Below the pieces are notes generated by a model that made no database searches, was not told the origin of the DNA, and worked only from the letters and a program-made list of their open reading frames with translations. 31,693 nucleotides of DNA, taken from NCBI GenBank assembly GCA_031426735.1, contig JASJPK010000105.1, positions 1 through 31,693 of the forward strand, read 5' to 3'. The position numbers and the translations under genes were made by a program. Positions 8,058-15,215 of this stretch are shown here, piece after piece; within the stretch, counting starts at the first letter, position 1; each line of letters begins with the position of its first letter. This DNA is from PFJX01 sp031426735 (GTDB lineage: Bacteria > Pseudomonadota > Gammaproteobacteria > Burkholderiales > Thiobacillaceae).

Positions 8058-8350
8058 GTCCCTGGATCAAGCCGGCGGACGGTGGTGCAGAGTTGAGCGT
8101 GCACATCCAGCCGGGGGCTTCGAAAAGCGAAATCGCAGGACTGCATGGCGATGCAATCAAGATTCGAATCAAAGCCAGACCGATCGAAGGTGCGGCAAAT
8201 ACAGCATTGGCCGAATTCGTGGCAACATGCCTTGGCGTTCCGCGCCAGGCGGTTAGAATCCTGCGCGGAGAGAAATCCCGCCGAAAATCGGTTTGGGTGG
8301 CAATGCAGGCGGACGAAGCCGAACGGCGGCTAATGGGGAATATGGGATGA
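8054..8350 (+). CDS. DUF167 family protein YggU
   Basis: A 98-residue small protein with the DUF167/UPF0235 core: LSVHIQPGASKSEIAGLHGDAIKIRIKARP split around residues 14-43, followed by IEGAANTALAEFVA and VRILRGEKSRRKSVWV. The family adopts a small alpha/beta fold of unknown function. GTG 8054 is chosen because it overlaps the yggT stop (GTGA) and gives the usual family N-terminus; extension upstream would run through yggT. Its own stop overlaps the next gene's ATG at 8347, so four successive genes here are translationally coupled. Confidence 0.9.
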   Translation: MSPWIKPADGGAELSVHIQPGASKSEIAGLHGDAIKIRIKARPIEGAANTALAEFVATCLGVPRQAVRILRGEKSRRKSVWVAMQADEAERRLMGNMG

Positions 8351-10311
8351 ATTACGGTTTGGAAAGCGGCATCACCCGGTTCAAGAACCGACGTGACAGG
8401 CTGGTGAAAGTGGTCACTGCATACAAGGAGTGGCTGGAGCACTACGCCGAACCCGAGCCGGAACAGTTGCTGCGCCTGTTCGATTTGACCGAAACCCTGA
8501 AGCACGACCGCCTGATGGTGGCCTTCGTCGCGGAATTCAGCCGCGGCAAGACCGAGTTGATCAACGCCCTGTTCTTTTCCGATTTCAAACAGCGTTTGCT
8601 GCCTTCGGATGCCGGCCGCACCACGATGTGTCCGACCGAGATTTATTACGATGTCGACACCGAGCCTTACATCCGCCTGTTGCCGATCGAAACCCGTTTC
8701 CGCGACGACAGCATCACCGCGCTGAAACGCCATCCGGTCGAGTGGAGCACGATCAAGCTCGAAGTCGCCGACCCGAGCGCCATGGTCACCGCGATGCGCA
8801 AGCTGGCCGAAACCAAGGTGGTATTCAAGGTGGAAGCGCGCGCGCTCGGCCTGTGGGACGAAAACGATCCCAACCTGGGCTACATGGTGAAAGACCAGGA
8901 CCGCGTCGAAATCCCGGCCTGGCGTTACGCCATGATCAATTACCCGCACCCGCTGCTCGAATCCGGCCTCGCCATTCTCGACACGCCGGGCCTCAACGCG
9001 ATGGGCGTGGAACCGGAATTGACCATTTCCTCGATTCCCAACGCGCATGCGCTGCTGTTCCTGCTGGCGACCGATACCGGCGTCACCCAGTCCGATTTCG
9101 AGATCTGGAATAAATGGGTGTCGCGCCATGCCGGCCAGCACTACGCGGTGCTGAACAAGATCGACATGTTGTGGGACGATCTGAAGACGCCGGAAGAAAT
9201 CGGCCGCACGATTCAGCGTCAGATCGAATCCACCGCCACCCAGCTCAACATCGCGGCGTCCAGCGTGATGGCCATTTCCGCGCAGAAGGCGCTGGTCGGC
9301 AAGATCCGCGGCGATGCCGACCTGCTCAAACGTTCCGGCATCCAGGGTCTGGAAGTGATGCTGGCGCGCGAGATCATCCCGTCGCGCGAAAAGATCATGC
9401 GCGAATCGATGGTGCGCGAAATCGGCCCGCTGCTGACCGAAACCCGCGAAACCGCACACAACCGCATTCAGGCGGCACGCCAGAATCTGCTCGACCTGCA
9501 GGCCCTGTCCGGCAAGAACCAGCAGATCGTCGGCCAGATGCGGGAAAAGATGCTGTACGACAAGCAGCTTTACGACGAAACCACGCGCAATTTCACGGTC
9601 ACCCGCAAAGTCGTCGCGCAACAAGGCTGGGAACTGCTCGCCCGCCTCGACGACGACCGCATGGACAAGATCATCGAAGAATCGATGATGGCGATCAACG
9701 ACAGCTGGACCACCGCCGGCCTGATCCGCGGCATGCATCTGCTGATCCGCCGCATGGGCGCGGAATTCGATTTCGCCCATCAGCAATGCGGCGGCATCAA
9801 GCAACTGCTCAACTCGGCCTATCAGCGCTTCCACGAAGTGCACGGCCTCGAATTGAACGATCCGCCGATGCTCGATCTGTCCCGCTATCGCGCCCGTCTC
9901 GACGAACTGATGGTGAGCACGCAGGAATTCTGCGCCGACCCGCTCAACATCATGTTGGAGAAGCGCTTCATGGTGAAGAAGTTCTACATCGCGCTGGTCA
10001 CGCAGGCGCGCATCCTGTTCCAGCAGGTGCGCATCGAAACGGAAACCTGGTTGCGCCTGACGCTCGACCCCATCGTCGAGCGCATCACCGAGCACAAATC
10101 ACAGCTGGAACACCGCCTGGAGAACCTCAACAAGGTGCACGCCAACCTGGGCTCGATCCAGGACCGCAGCGCCGTGGTGAGCCGGGAAATCGTCGAGATC
10201 CGGACGCAGGTCGAGAAAATGGAAGCCATTGCCAAGGAATTCTCGCTGCTCACCGGCGTCGCTTTCCGGCCGCTGGAAATCCCGCCTGGACAGGCCACTC
10301 CGCTGACATAA
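8347..10311 (+). CDS. Dynamin-like GTPase
   Basis: A 654-residue protein starting MNYGLESGITRF. GTPase motifs are G1 VAEFSRGKT (61-69; the first Gly of the classic GxxxxGK[ST] is Ala), G2 in TTMCPTE (92-98), G3 LDTPG (211-215) and G4 LNKID (269-273). After about residue 340 the protein is long, charged and helical (for example QAARQNLLDLQALSGKNQ and LEHRLENLNKVHANLGS), as in the stalk of bacterial dynamin-like proteins. There is no obvious transmembrane segment. Such proteins remodel or protect membranes; a specific role is unknown. Its ATG overlaps the yggU stop, placing it in the proC operon, an arrangement I do not regard as standard in enterics. Confidence 0.88.
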   Translation: MNYGLESGITRFKNRRDRLVKVVTAYKEWLEHYAEPEPEQLLRLFDLTETLKHDRLMVAFVAEFSRGKTELINALFFSDFKQRLLPSDAGRTTMCPTEIYYDVDTEPYIRLLPIETRFRDDSITALKRHPVEWSTIKLEVADPSAMVTAMRKLAETKVVFKVEARALGLWDENDPNLGYMVKDQDRVEIPAWRYAMINYPHPLLESGLAILDTPGLNAMGVEPELTISSIPNAHALLFLLATDTGVTQSDFEIWNKWVSRHAGQHYAVLNKIDMLWDDLKTPEEIGRTIQRQIESTATQLNIAASSVMAISAQKALVGKIRGDADLLKRSGIQGLEVMLAREIIPSREKIMRESMVREIGPLLTETRETAHNRIQAARQNLLDLQALSGKNQQIVGQMREKMLYDKQLYDETTRNFTVTRKVVAQQGWELLARLDDDRMDKIIEESMMAINDSWTTAGLIRGMHLLIRRMGAEFDFAHQQCGGIKQLLNSAYQRFHEVHGLELNDPPMLDLSRYRARLDELMVSTQEFCADPLNIMLEKRFMVKKFYIALVTQARILFQQVRIETETWLRLTLDPIVERITEHKSQLEHRLENLNKVHANLGSIQDRSAVVSREIVEIRTQVEKMEAIAKEFSLLTGVAFRPLEIPPGQATPLT

Positions 10312-10327
10312 GGTTGCGTTTTTATCA

Positions 10328-10560
10328 GTAGGTCGGCAATCCTTTGCCGACTATCCGCTCGCGGCGGGGTGCGCCACCTGCTGAGAAGGGATTCTCACCC
10401 GACGTATACACGCTGTAGGATGGGCCAAGTGTAGCGGGCCCATCGATGCAGCGAGCGTGATGGGCCCGCTACGCTTGGCCCATCCTACGACTTGTCGTTG
10501 GAGCGCCGGCTTCCAGCCGGCTTCGTCAGTTGAGGTGTCGGCAAAGGATTGCCGACCTAC
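10328..10560. repeat. Nested REP pair: 24-bp inverted repeats flanking an inner hairpin
   Basis: The 24-bp element at 10328-10351 (GTAGGTCGGCAATCC..., stem TCGGCAA/TTGCCGA) recurs as an exact reverse complement at 10537-10560. The 185 bp between them hold the hairpin at 10415-10488 of a different family, as if one element had entered between two arms of another. Confidence 0.85.
10415..10488. repeat. GTAGGATGGGCC-type hairpin with 29-bp arms
   Basis: Left arm 10415-10443 and right arm 10460-10488 are reverse complements over 29 bp with a single mismatch, around a 16-nt loop. The head is GTAGGATGGGCC and the tail GGCCCATCCTAC. The stem sequence is unrelated to the GTAGGAGCGCC family at the window start, but the GTAGG/CCTAC ends are shared. 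Confidence 0.85.
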
Positions 10561-10576
10561 AGATAAAACCGAGCGC

Positions 10577-10606
10577 AGGTTGGGCGGCACCCGCCTTGCC
10601 CAACCT
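10577..10606. terminator. Hairpin just downstream of rng, possible terminator
   Basis: AGGTTGGGC and GCCCAACCT form a 9-bp perfect stem, with further GC pairing possible inside. It lies 7 bp beyond the RNase G stop codon on that gene's 3' side. No T-run follows, so it may be another extragenic palindrome that acts as an RNA 3'-end stabiliser or not at all. Confidence 0.35.
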
Positions 10607-10613
10607 GGGCTTG

Positions 10614-12065
10614 TCACAGCAGGATGATGTCGTACTGCTCCTGCGTGAACAGGCTCTCCACCTGCAACGAAATTGGCTTGGCGATGAAGTCGGACAACTG
10701 CGCCAGACTCTGCGATTCCTCGTCGAGAAACTGATCGATCACCGTCTGCGAAGCCATGATGCGGTATTCGCGCGCGCTGAACTGGCGTGCCTCGCGCATG
10801 ATGGCGCGCAAAATCTCGTAACAGGTGGTCTGCGCGGTCTTGATCTGGCCGCGACCCTGGCAGGTCGGACAGGGTTCGCACAACACCCGGGTCAGGCTTT
10901 CGCGTGTGCGCTTGCGGGTCATTTCGACCAGACCCAGCGAGGTGAAGCCGTTGATCGTCATGCGCGTGCGGTCGCGCGCCAGCGACTTGGAAAACTCAGC
11001 CAGCACGGCGTTCTTGTGCTCCGGGTTATCCATATCGATGAAATCCAGAATGATGATGCCGCCCAGATTGCGCAAGCGCAGTTGCCGCGCGATGCTCTGC
11101 GCCGCTTCCAGATTGGTCTTGAAGATGGTTTCGTCGAAGGTGCGGCCGCTGGTGTAACTGCCGGTATTCACATCGATGGTGGTCAGCGCTTCGGTCTGAT
11201 CGACGACCAGATAGCCGCCCGATTTCAGATCGACGCGGCGGCCGAGTGCTTTTTCGATCTCGTCCTCGACGCCGTACAGGTCGAATAACGGCCGTTCCGC
11301 CGTGTAGTGACTGACCTTGCCGGCGCCGTTGCGGGCGAACTCCTCGGCGAAGGCCTGCATGCGCAGGAAGGTTTCGCGAGAATCGACCAGGATGCGGCTG
11401 GTTTCGGCGTTCGCGAAGTCGCGCAACACGCGATGCGCCAGATCCAGTTCCTGATAGATCAGTTTCGGGCCGGAGGTATTTTCCGAGCGCGCCTGGATCG
11501 CATCCCACAAGGTGCGCAAGTAATCCACGTCGGCCGCCAGCTCGCTGTCTTCGGCCATGTTGGCCATGGTGCGGATGATGAAACCGCCGTGCTCGTCGAC
11601 CGGCAACACCCGCGTCAACCGTTCGCGCAGCAACTCGCGCTCGCTTTCATCCTCGATCTTCTGGGAAATGCCGATGCGCGTTTCCTGCGGCAGATAGACC
11701 AGAAAACGGCCTGCCATGCTGATCTGCGTCGACAGCCGCGCGCCTTTTGCGCTGATCGGATCCTTGATCACCTGCACCAGGATGCTCTGGCCTTCGTGCA
11801 ATACCTTCTCGATCGGGCGCGGACAGTTCTCGCAACGGGCCTCGACGATATCGCCGACATGCAGGAATGCGGCGCGATCCAGGCCGATATCGATAAAGGC
11901 CGATTGCATGCCCGGCAACACCCGACTGACGCGGCCGAGATAGACATTACCGACCAGGCCGCGCTGACTGTCGCGCTCAATGTGCAACTCCTGCACCTCG
12001 CCGAGATAGACGACGGCGACGCGCGTCTCCTGCGGTGTGATGTTGATGAGGATTTCTTCGGTCAT
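10614..12065 (-). CDS. Ribonuclease G
   Basis: A 483-residue RNase E/G family endoribonuclease acting in 16S rRNA 5'-end maturation and mRNA decay in the cytoplasm. It has an N-terminal S1-like region (GLVGNVYLGRVSRVLPGMQSAF starts near 36, split around the barrel) with IDIGLDRAAFLH, then the DNase I-like catalytic part with TIDVNTGSYTSG (Asp298) and IIILDFIDM (Asp341), and the zinc-link CEPCPTCQGRG (CPTC at 399-402). The length and the absence of a long disordered C-terminal scaffold mark RNase G, not RNase E. It overlaps the upstream maf gene by four bases (ATGA), so the two are cotranslated. Confidence 0.95.
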   Translation of the reverse strand: MTEEILINITPQETRVAVVYLGEVQELHIERDSQRGLVGNVYLGRVSRVLPGMQSAFIDIGLDRAAFLHVGDIVEARCENCPRPIEKVLHEGQSILVQVIKDPISAKGARLSTQISMAGRFLVYLPQETRIGISQKIEDESERELLRERLTRVLPVDEHGGFIIRTMANMAEDSELAADVDYLRTLWDAIQARSENTSGPKLIYQELDLAHRVLRDFANAETSRILVDSRETFLRMQAFAEEFARNGAGKVSHYTAERPLFDLYGVEDEIEKALGRRVDLKSGGYLVVDQTEALTTIDVNTGSYTSGRTFDETIFKTNLEAAQSIARQLRLRNLGGIIILDFIDMDNPEHKNAVLAEFSKSLARDRTRMTINGFTSLGLVEMTRKRTRESLTRVLCEPCPTCQGRGQIKTAQTTCYEILRAIMREARQFSAREYRIMASQTVIDQFLDEESQSLAQLSDFIAKPISLQVESLFTQEQYDIILL

Positions 12066-12700
12066 AAAATTTCGAATCCCACGTTTTTCAATAATTCCCC
12101 GGTTTCATACAAAGGTAGCCCCATGACGCCGGAATAGCTGCCCGCAAGGTGTTCGATGAACAGCGCCGCACGCCCCTGGATGCCATAGCCGCCTGCCTTG
12201 TCGAAGCCTTCGCGGCTATCCAGATAGGCGTCGATTTCCGCCGCCGACAACGTTTTGAAGGTCACCACGCTCTCGCTCAGCACCCGTTCCATGCGGCCCA
12301 GATACGCCGCCGCCACGGCGGTCAATACAGTATGGGCACGCCCGGAATAGAGCCGCAACATGGCCGCCGCCTCGGCACGGTCGGCCGGCTTGCCGAGTAT
12401 CTGACCATCCAGCGTCACCGTCGTATCGGCGGCCAGAACCGGCCAATGCGGCAGATTGCGCACCTGCTGCACGGACACCCCGGCTTCGGCCTTGATGCGC
12501 GCCAGGCGCAGCACATAGTCGCTGGCGGGTTCCTGCAGTGCCGGCGTCTCGTCGACATCGATCCGTCCCGGCGACGAGCGCAAAGGCAGGACCGTCGGCT
12601 CCAGTCCGATCTGGCGCAGCAATTCCAGGCGACGCGGACTTTGCGAGGCGAGATAGAGCCGCTTCGCGGTGAGTGGATTGGAATGCGACAGGTAAGCCAT
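12062..12700 (-). CDS. Maf family nucleoside triphosphate pyrophosphatase
   Basis: A 212-residue Maf/Ham1-like house-cleaning pyrophosphatase. It opens with LYLASQSPRRLELLRQIG, has AADTTVTLDGQILGKP around the metal site, SGRAHTVLTAV, and GYGIQGRAALFIEHLAGS...GLPLYETGELL at the C-terminus. The GYGIQG region is typical of the YhdE subgroup that hydrolyses dTTP/UTP and modified forms, not the YceF m7GTP subgroup. ATG 12700 is chosen because it lies closest before the core motif; the longer in-frame option begins in non-conserved sequence. It precedes rng, a frequent arrangement; rlmH/rsfS, often upstream, are not there. Confidence 0.93.
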   Translation of the reverse strand: MAYLSHSNPLTAKRLYLASQSPRRLELLRQIGLEPTVLPLRSSPGRIDVDETPALQEPASDYVLRLARIKAEAGVSVQQVRNLPHWPVLAADTTVTLDGQILGKPADRAEAAAMLRLYSGRAHTVLTAVAAAYLGRMERVLSESVVTFKTLSAAEIDAYLDSREGFDKAGGYGIQGRAALFIEHLAGSYSGVMGLPLYETGELLKNVGFEIL

Positions 12701-12873
12701 GGCGGTCGAGTTTAACCGGAGCGTAAGGGCACTCATTGGAATAAGAAATATCGTGCAGGGCGCTGTTCCAACGTATTGATCCAATGGCGAGCGGCATGTA
12801 GGCGGGACCCAGCACTCGTCGGTCGGCAACCCACTCTATCCAAGTGAAAGTGACTCGCCCTATCGACTTGAAA

Positions 12874-12950
12874 GCCGCCCTCGTAGGAGCGCCTTCCAAG
12901 GCGCGATTCAGCCGTATCGCGCCTTGGAAGGCGTTCCTACAGAGGGCGGC
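12874..12950. repeat. REPIN-like hairpin with extended GC stem
   Basis: The GTAGGAGCGCC arm at 12883-12907 faces its reverse complement (one mismatch, GCGTTCCTAC) ending at 12940, with a short 8-nt loop. Here an outer GCCGCCCTC/GAGGGCGGC pair (12874-12882 and 12942-12950) lengthens the stem. The loop is unrelated to that of the array copies at the window start. Confidence 0.85.
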
Positions 12951-13020
12951 AAGCGGAAGCAAGCAAAGTCCCGGGGGGATACGTCGCCGATTCATGCAAC
13001 AACCAATCAGACGGTGGATC

Positions 13021-13085
13021 GGCGGGAAGGGATTCCCGCCCTACGACAACAAACCCATTGATCGGTAGGGTGCGCCGCGCGCACC
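13021..13085. repeat. Two further GTAG-type palindromes of different families
   Basis: 13021-13044 reads GGCGGGAA-GGGA-TTCCCGCC-CTAC, a GTAG-headed palindrome on the minus strand. 13065-13085 reads GTAGGGTGCGC-CGC-GCGCACC on the plus strand. They share only the GTAG(G) head with each other and with the GTAGGAGCGCC family. Confidence 0.7.
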
Positions 13086-13379
13086 GAACGTGGGAATGAC
13101 ACGTGCCAAATGCTTCGCTACACGCGTGTTGAAAACGCAAAAAGAATCAAAAAAACAGTGCCGGCGCAGGACAGTATTCAGAAGCCATTGAAACGCAGCC
13201 GCCTCTGGCGCCAACCGCATATCCTCGGCTTGAATTGCTGCAGCTGTTCCCCAGAGCCTACCGCTCGACTTGAGTGACAAGTACATCAGTAACAGCGAAG
13301 AACTGAAATATCACGCTGATTGAATCAAGCGCACTGACTTCGGATAATGCAACTCACAGAGCAAGCGGTAGGAGGAACG

Positions 13380-14111
13380 ATGCATACCCAACGCCAAGCC
13401 AGCTGGAACTCGCGCATCCGTCGATACGCAACGGTCATTGTCATGGTCGTAGGGATGGCCGACGTCGCCCAGGCGGATTACAACTACACACTGACGCTCA
13501 GCGCAGAGATACACGTCAAGCCCGGCGACATCGTCAACCTGCCTGCCAGACTCACCAACACCGGCACGCAAGCGTTCACCTTCAGGGAATTCACCGCCAT
13601 CGACGACACCGCGCTCTTCCTGGCGCAGTTCAGCAACCTCACGCTCGATCCGGGGGAATCCTTCGACTTCTCCTACGTCAGCCTCATCGTCCACCCGGAT
13701 GCCCAAATCGGCCAAAGCCAGATCGAATACCGCAACATGGGCATCCAATTCCCGGATGACACCCGCTTGCTGACTGGCTACACCGGCCCTTGCTGCGACG
13801 CCGAAATCGACCCCGCCCAACGCACCCGCATCATCGTCGACACCGACAGCTACTCCACCCCGATCACACGCGTCTCAAACGCCTATCCCGGCTACTACTC
13901 CGGCGGCGCTCCAGCAGAAGAATTTGCCCGCATCGCCCTGCTCAGCTACTCCGACTACACCTTCGCCGATAGCCAGATCAGCCCGCGCGCCGGCGCCATC
14001 AACCTGCCCATCCTGGCAGTGCCGGAACCGGAAACCTGGATGATGCTGAGCGCGGGACTGCTCTTACTGGCAGCAAGAAAGGCCCGCCACCGCAGCACCC
14101 CCACCAAATAG
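13380..14111 (+). CDS. PEP-CTERM sorting domain-containing protein
   Basis: A 243-residue exported protein. A signal peptide occupies about residues 1-32 (RRYATVIVMVVGMADVAQA, cleavage before DYNYTL). The C-terminus has the complete PEP-CTERM tripartite tail: VPEPETW (214-220), hydrophobic MMLSAGLLLLAA, and basic RKARHR. Exosortase recognises and cleaves near PEP, releasing the protein to the envelope or exopolysaccharide matrix. The middle is a beta-rich region of unknown function with a CC pair (GPCCDAEID). ATG 13380 is favoured over an in-frame ATG 33 bp upstream because AGGAGG sits just before it. The neighbouring EpsI gene fits an exosortase-linked system. Confidence 0.93.
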   Translation: MHTQRQASWNSRIRRYATVIVMVVGMADVAQADYNYTLTLSAEIHVKPGDIVNLPARLTNTGTQAFTFREFTAIDDTALFLAQFSNLTLDPGESFDFSYVSLIVHPDAQIGQSQIEYRNMGIQFPDDTRLLTGYTGPCCDAEIDPAQRTRIIVDTDSYSTPITRVSNAYPGYYSGGAPAEEFARIALLSYSDYTFADSQISPRAGAINLPILAVPEPETWMMLSAGLLLLAARKARHRSTPTK

Positions 14112-14130
14112 CACTTGCCGAATGACCCCG

Positions 14131-14174
14131 CCCCCCGTAGGAGCGCCTTCCAAGGCGCGATCAACCCGGCCACC
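14131..14174. repeat. Half REP with flank, direct-repeat copy 1
   Basis: Contains only the left 25-bp arm (14137-14161, GTAGGAGCGCC...GCGCGAT) without the opposing arm, followed by CAACCCGGCCACC. The same 44 bp recur at 14311-14354 with two differences. Confidence 0.8.
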
Positions 14175-14310
14175 ATCCCCACAACACCCCCACGGGGCAC
14201 AACCAAATCAACCCGCCAAATCCGCCGATTCACGCAAACGCCGCCCAGCGAGCAATCGTTCCCAGCGACTTCGCCAACACCACCACCGCCAAATCGTACA
14301 GAAAAGCTGC

Positions 14311-14354
14311 CCCTCCGTAGGAGCGCCTTCCAAGGCGCGATCAACCCGGACACC
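14311..14354. repeat. Half REP with flank, direct-repeat copy 2
   Basis: The second copy of the 44-bp unit, 180 bp after the first, with its 25-bp arm at 14317-14341 and CAACCCGGACACC after it. Two arms in direct orientation cannot form the REPIN hairpin seen elsewhere. Confidence 0.8.
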
Positions 14355-14437
14355 CCCCACAAGAACCCATCGGAAATTCATTGCCGAACGTGCCAAAGAA
14401 CACAAAACCCTACCGTCAAAGTGTAAGTGTCAAAAAA

Positions 14438-14455
14438 GCACGGCATAATCCGTGC
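14438..14455. promoter_or_regulatory. Small dyad upstream of epsI, possible operator or promoter
   Basis: GCACGG-CATAAT-CCGTGC is a perfect 6-bp inverted repeat whose centre, CATAAT, resembles a -10 hexamer, 63 bp before the epsI start. No well-spaced -35 box is seen, so promoter function is uncertain. Confidence 0.3.
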
Positions 14456-14517
14456 CATACAAAAATGATAAAACCAGGCCGGTGAACAACCAGAACCGCG
14501 TCCAAGAGGGCTCCACC

Positions 14518-15213
14518 ATGCAAGTCATCAACCTTCGCTATCTCATCATTGGTACAGTCATGTTGGCAGCCGCTGGCTTGGCGTTTGCGCTTACACCACG
14601 TTCGATGGTGGCAGACCAAGGGCCAAAGATTGAACTTGGAACTTTGATTCCAAAAGAGTTTGGGGATTGGAAAGTGGACGAAATGGTTGTACCAATTAAG
14701 GTCGCGCCCGATGTCCAAGCAAAGCTGGACAAAATATACAATCAGACGCTGAGCCGAACCTATATAAATCAGTATGGCTACCGGATAATGCTGTCCTTGG
14801 CTTACGGCGGTAATCAATCGGACAGCATGCAAGTCCATTTGCCGGACATTTGTTACCCATCGCAAGGTTTTGGCATTATAAGAAATCTCAAATCAACTCT
14901 CCCCATCGAAGGTGGGGAAATTCCAGTCAAGCGTTTGGTGGCGGCAAGAGGGGATCGAAATGAACCCATTACTTACTGGATTCGATTGGGTGAGAAAGTC
15001 GCAATGGGCATGTTTGACCGCAAAGTCGAGCAAATTCGCATGGCCATGAAAGGGGATGTTGCGGATGGAATTCTGTTCCGGGTTTCGTCCGTAGATCAAA
15101 ACGATGCCGAAGCCTACAAAAACCAGGACATCTTTATTCGCGATTTGCTGCTCAGTCTCCCGCGGACCTCGCGCGAGTTTATTGTCGGTAAAGCAGGGCC
15201 TGAGGGGATTTGA
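14518..15213 (+). CDS. EpsI family exosortase-associated protein
   Basis: A 231-residue protein with an N-terminal membrane anchor (about residues 6-26, LRYLIIGTVMLAAAGLAFAL) and a periplasmic domain containing VHLPDICYPSQGF (106-118), the characteristic block of EpsI proteins (typically VH.P..CYP..GF). EpsI proteins are found fused to or beside exosortases (XrtA/B types) in exopolysaccharide clusters and are needed for methanolan synthesis in Methylobacillus; their activity is unknown. ATG 14518 is favoured (GAGGG upstream) over one 66 bp earlier. The partner exosortase is not in the window. It abuts the sulfotransferase downstream and opens the cluster. Confidence 0.9.
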   Translation: MQVINLRYLIIGTVMLAAAGLAFALTPRSMVADQGPKIELGTLIPKEFGDWKVDEMVVPIKVAPDVQAKLDKIYNQTLSRTYINQYGYRIMLSLAYGGNQSDSMQVHLPDICYPSQGFGIIRNLKSTLPIEGGEIPVKRLVAARGDRNEPITYWIRLGEKVAMGMFDRKVEQIRMAMKGDVADGILFRVSSVDQNDAEAYKNQDIFIRDLLLSLPRTSREFIVGKAGPEGI

Positions 15214-15215
15214 AC

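Larger units (their letters stand above)
10312..10613. repeat. Composite block of several GTAG-type palindromes between convergent genes
   Basis: The 302-bp spacer between the GTPase stop and the RNase G stop holds no gene. It contains a long outer inverted pair (10328-10351 with 10537-10560), an inner hairpin (10415-10488), a separate GCCGGCT-TCC-AGCCGGC palindrome (about 10497-10525) and a terminal hairpin (10577-10606). The outer and inner elements start GTAGG and end CCTAC but have unrelated stem sequences, so several repeat families are nested here. Confidence 0.85.
12701..13379. other. Gene-free, repeat-rich spacer between divergent genes
   Basis: No credible gene is seen in these roughly 680 bp between maf and the PEP-CTERM gene. 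It holds an extended hairpin (12874-12950), a GGCGGGAA-GGGA-TTCCCGCC palindrome ending CCCTAC (13021-13044), and a GTAGGGTGCGCC-type palindrome (13065-13085). The remainder, 13090-13379, must contain the PEP-CTERM gene promoter but no clear consensus was found. Confidence 0.6.
14112..14517. other. Spacer with two half-palindromes before the polysaccharide cluster
   Basis: No gene is seen in these 406 bp. The stretch carries two same-orientation half REPs and, nearer to epsI, a small dyad. Base composition shifts from GC-rich to visibly more AT-rich at about 14380, which marks the edge of the polysaccharide cluster. Confidence 0.6.

Noticed and set aside
7867..10095. Very long minus-strand ORF (742 codons) opposite yggT, yggU and the GTPase gene
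   Set aside because: It is an antisense shadow of GC-rich coding sequence; the plus-strand frame has clear GTPase and DUF167 motifs, while this translation is His/Arg/Gln-rich and motif-free.
13260..13379. Sigma-54 site upstream of the PEP-CTERM gene, as in PrsR-regulated systems
   Set aside because: No GGCAC-N5-TTGC-type element was found there or before epsI.
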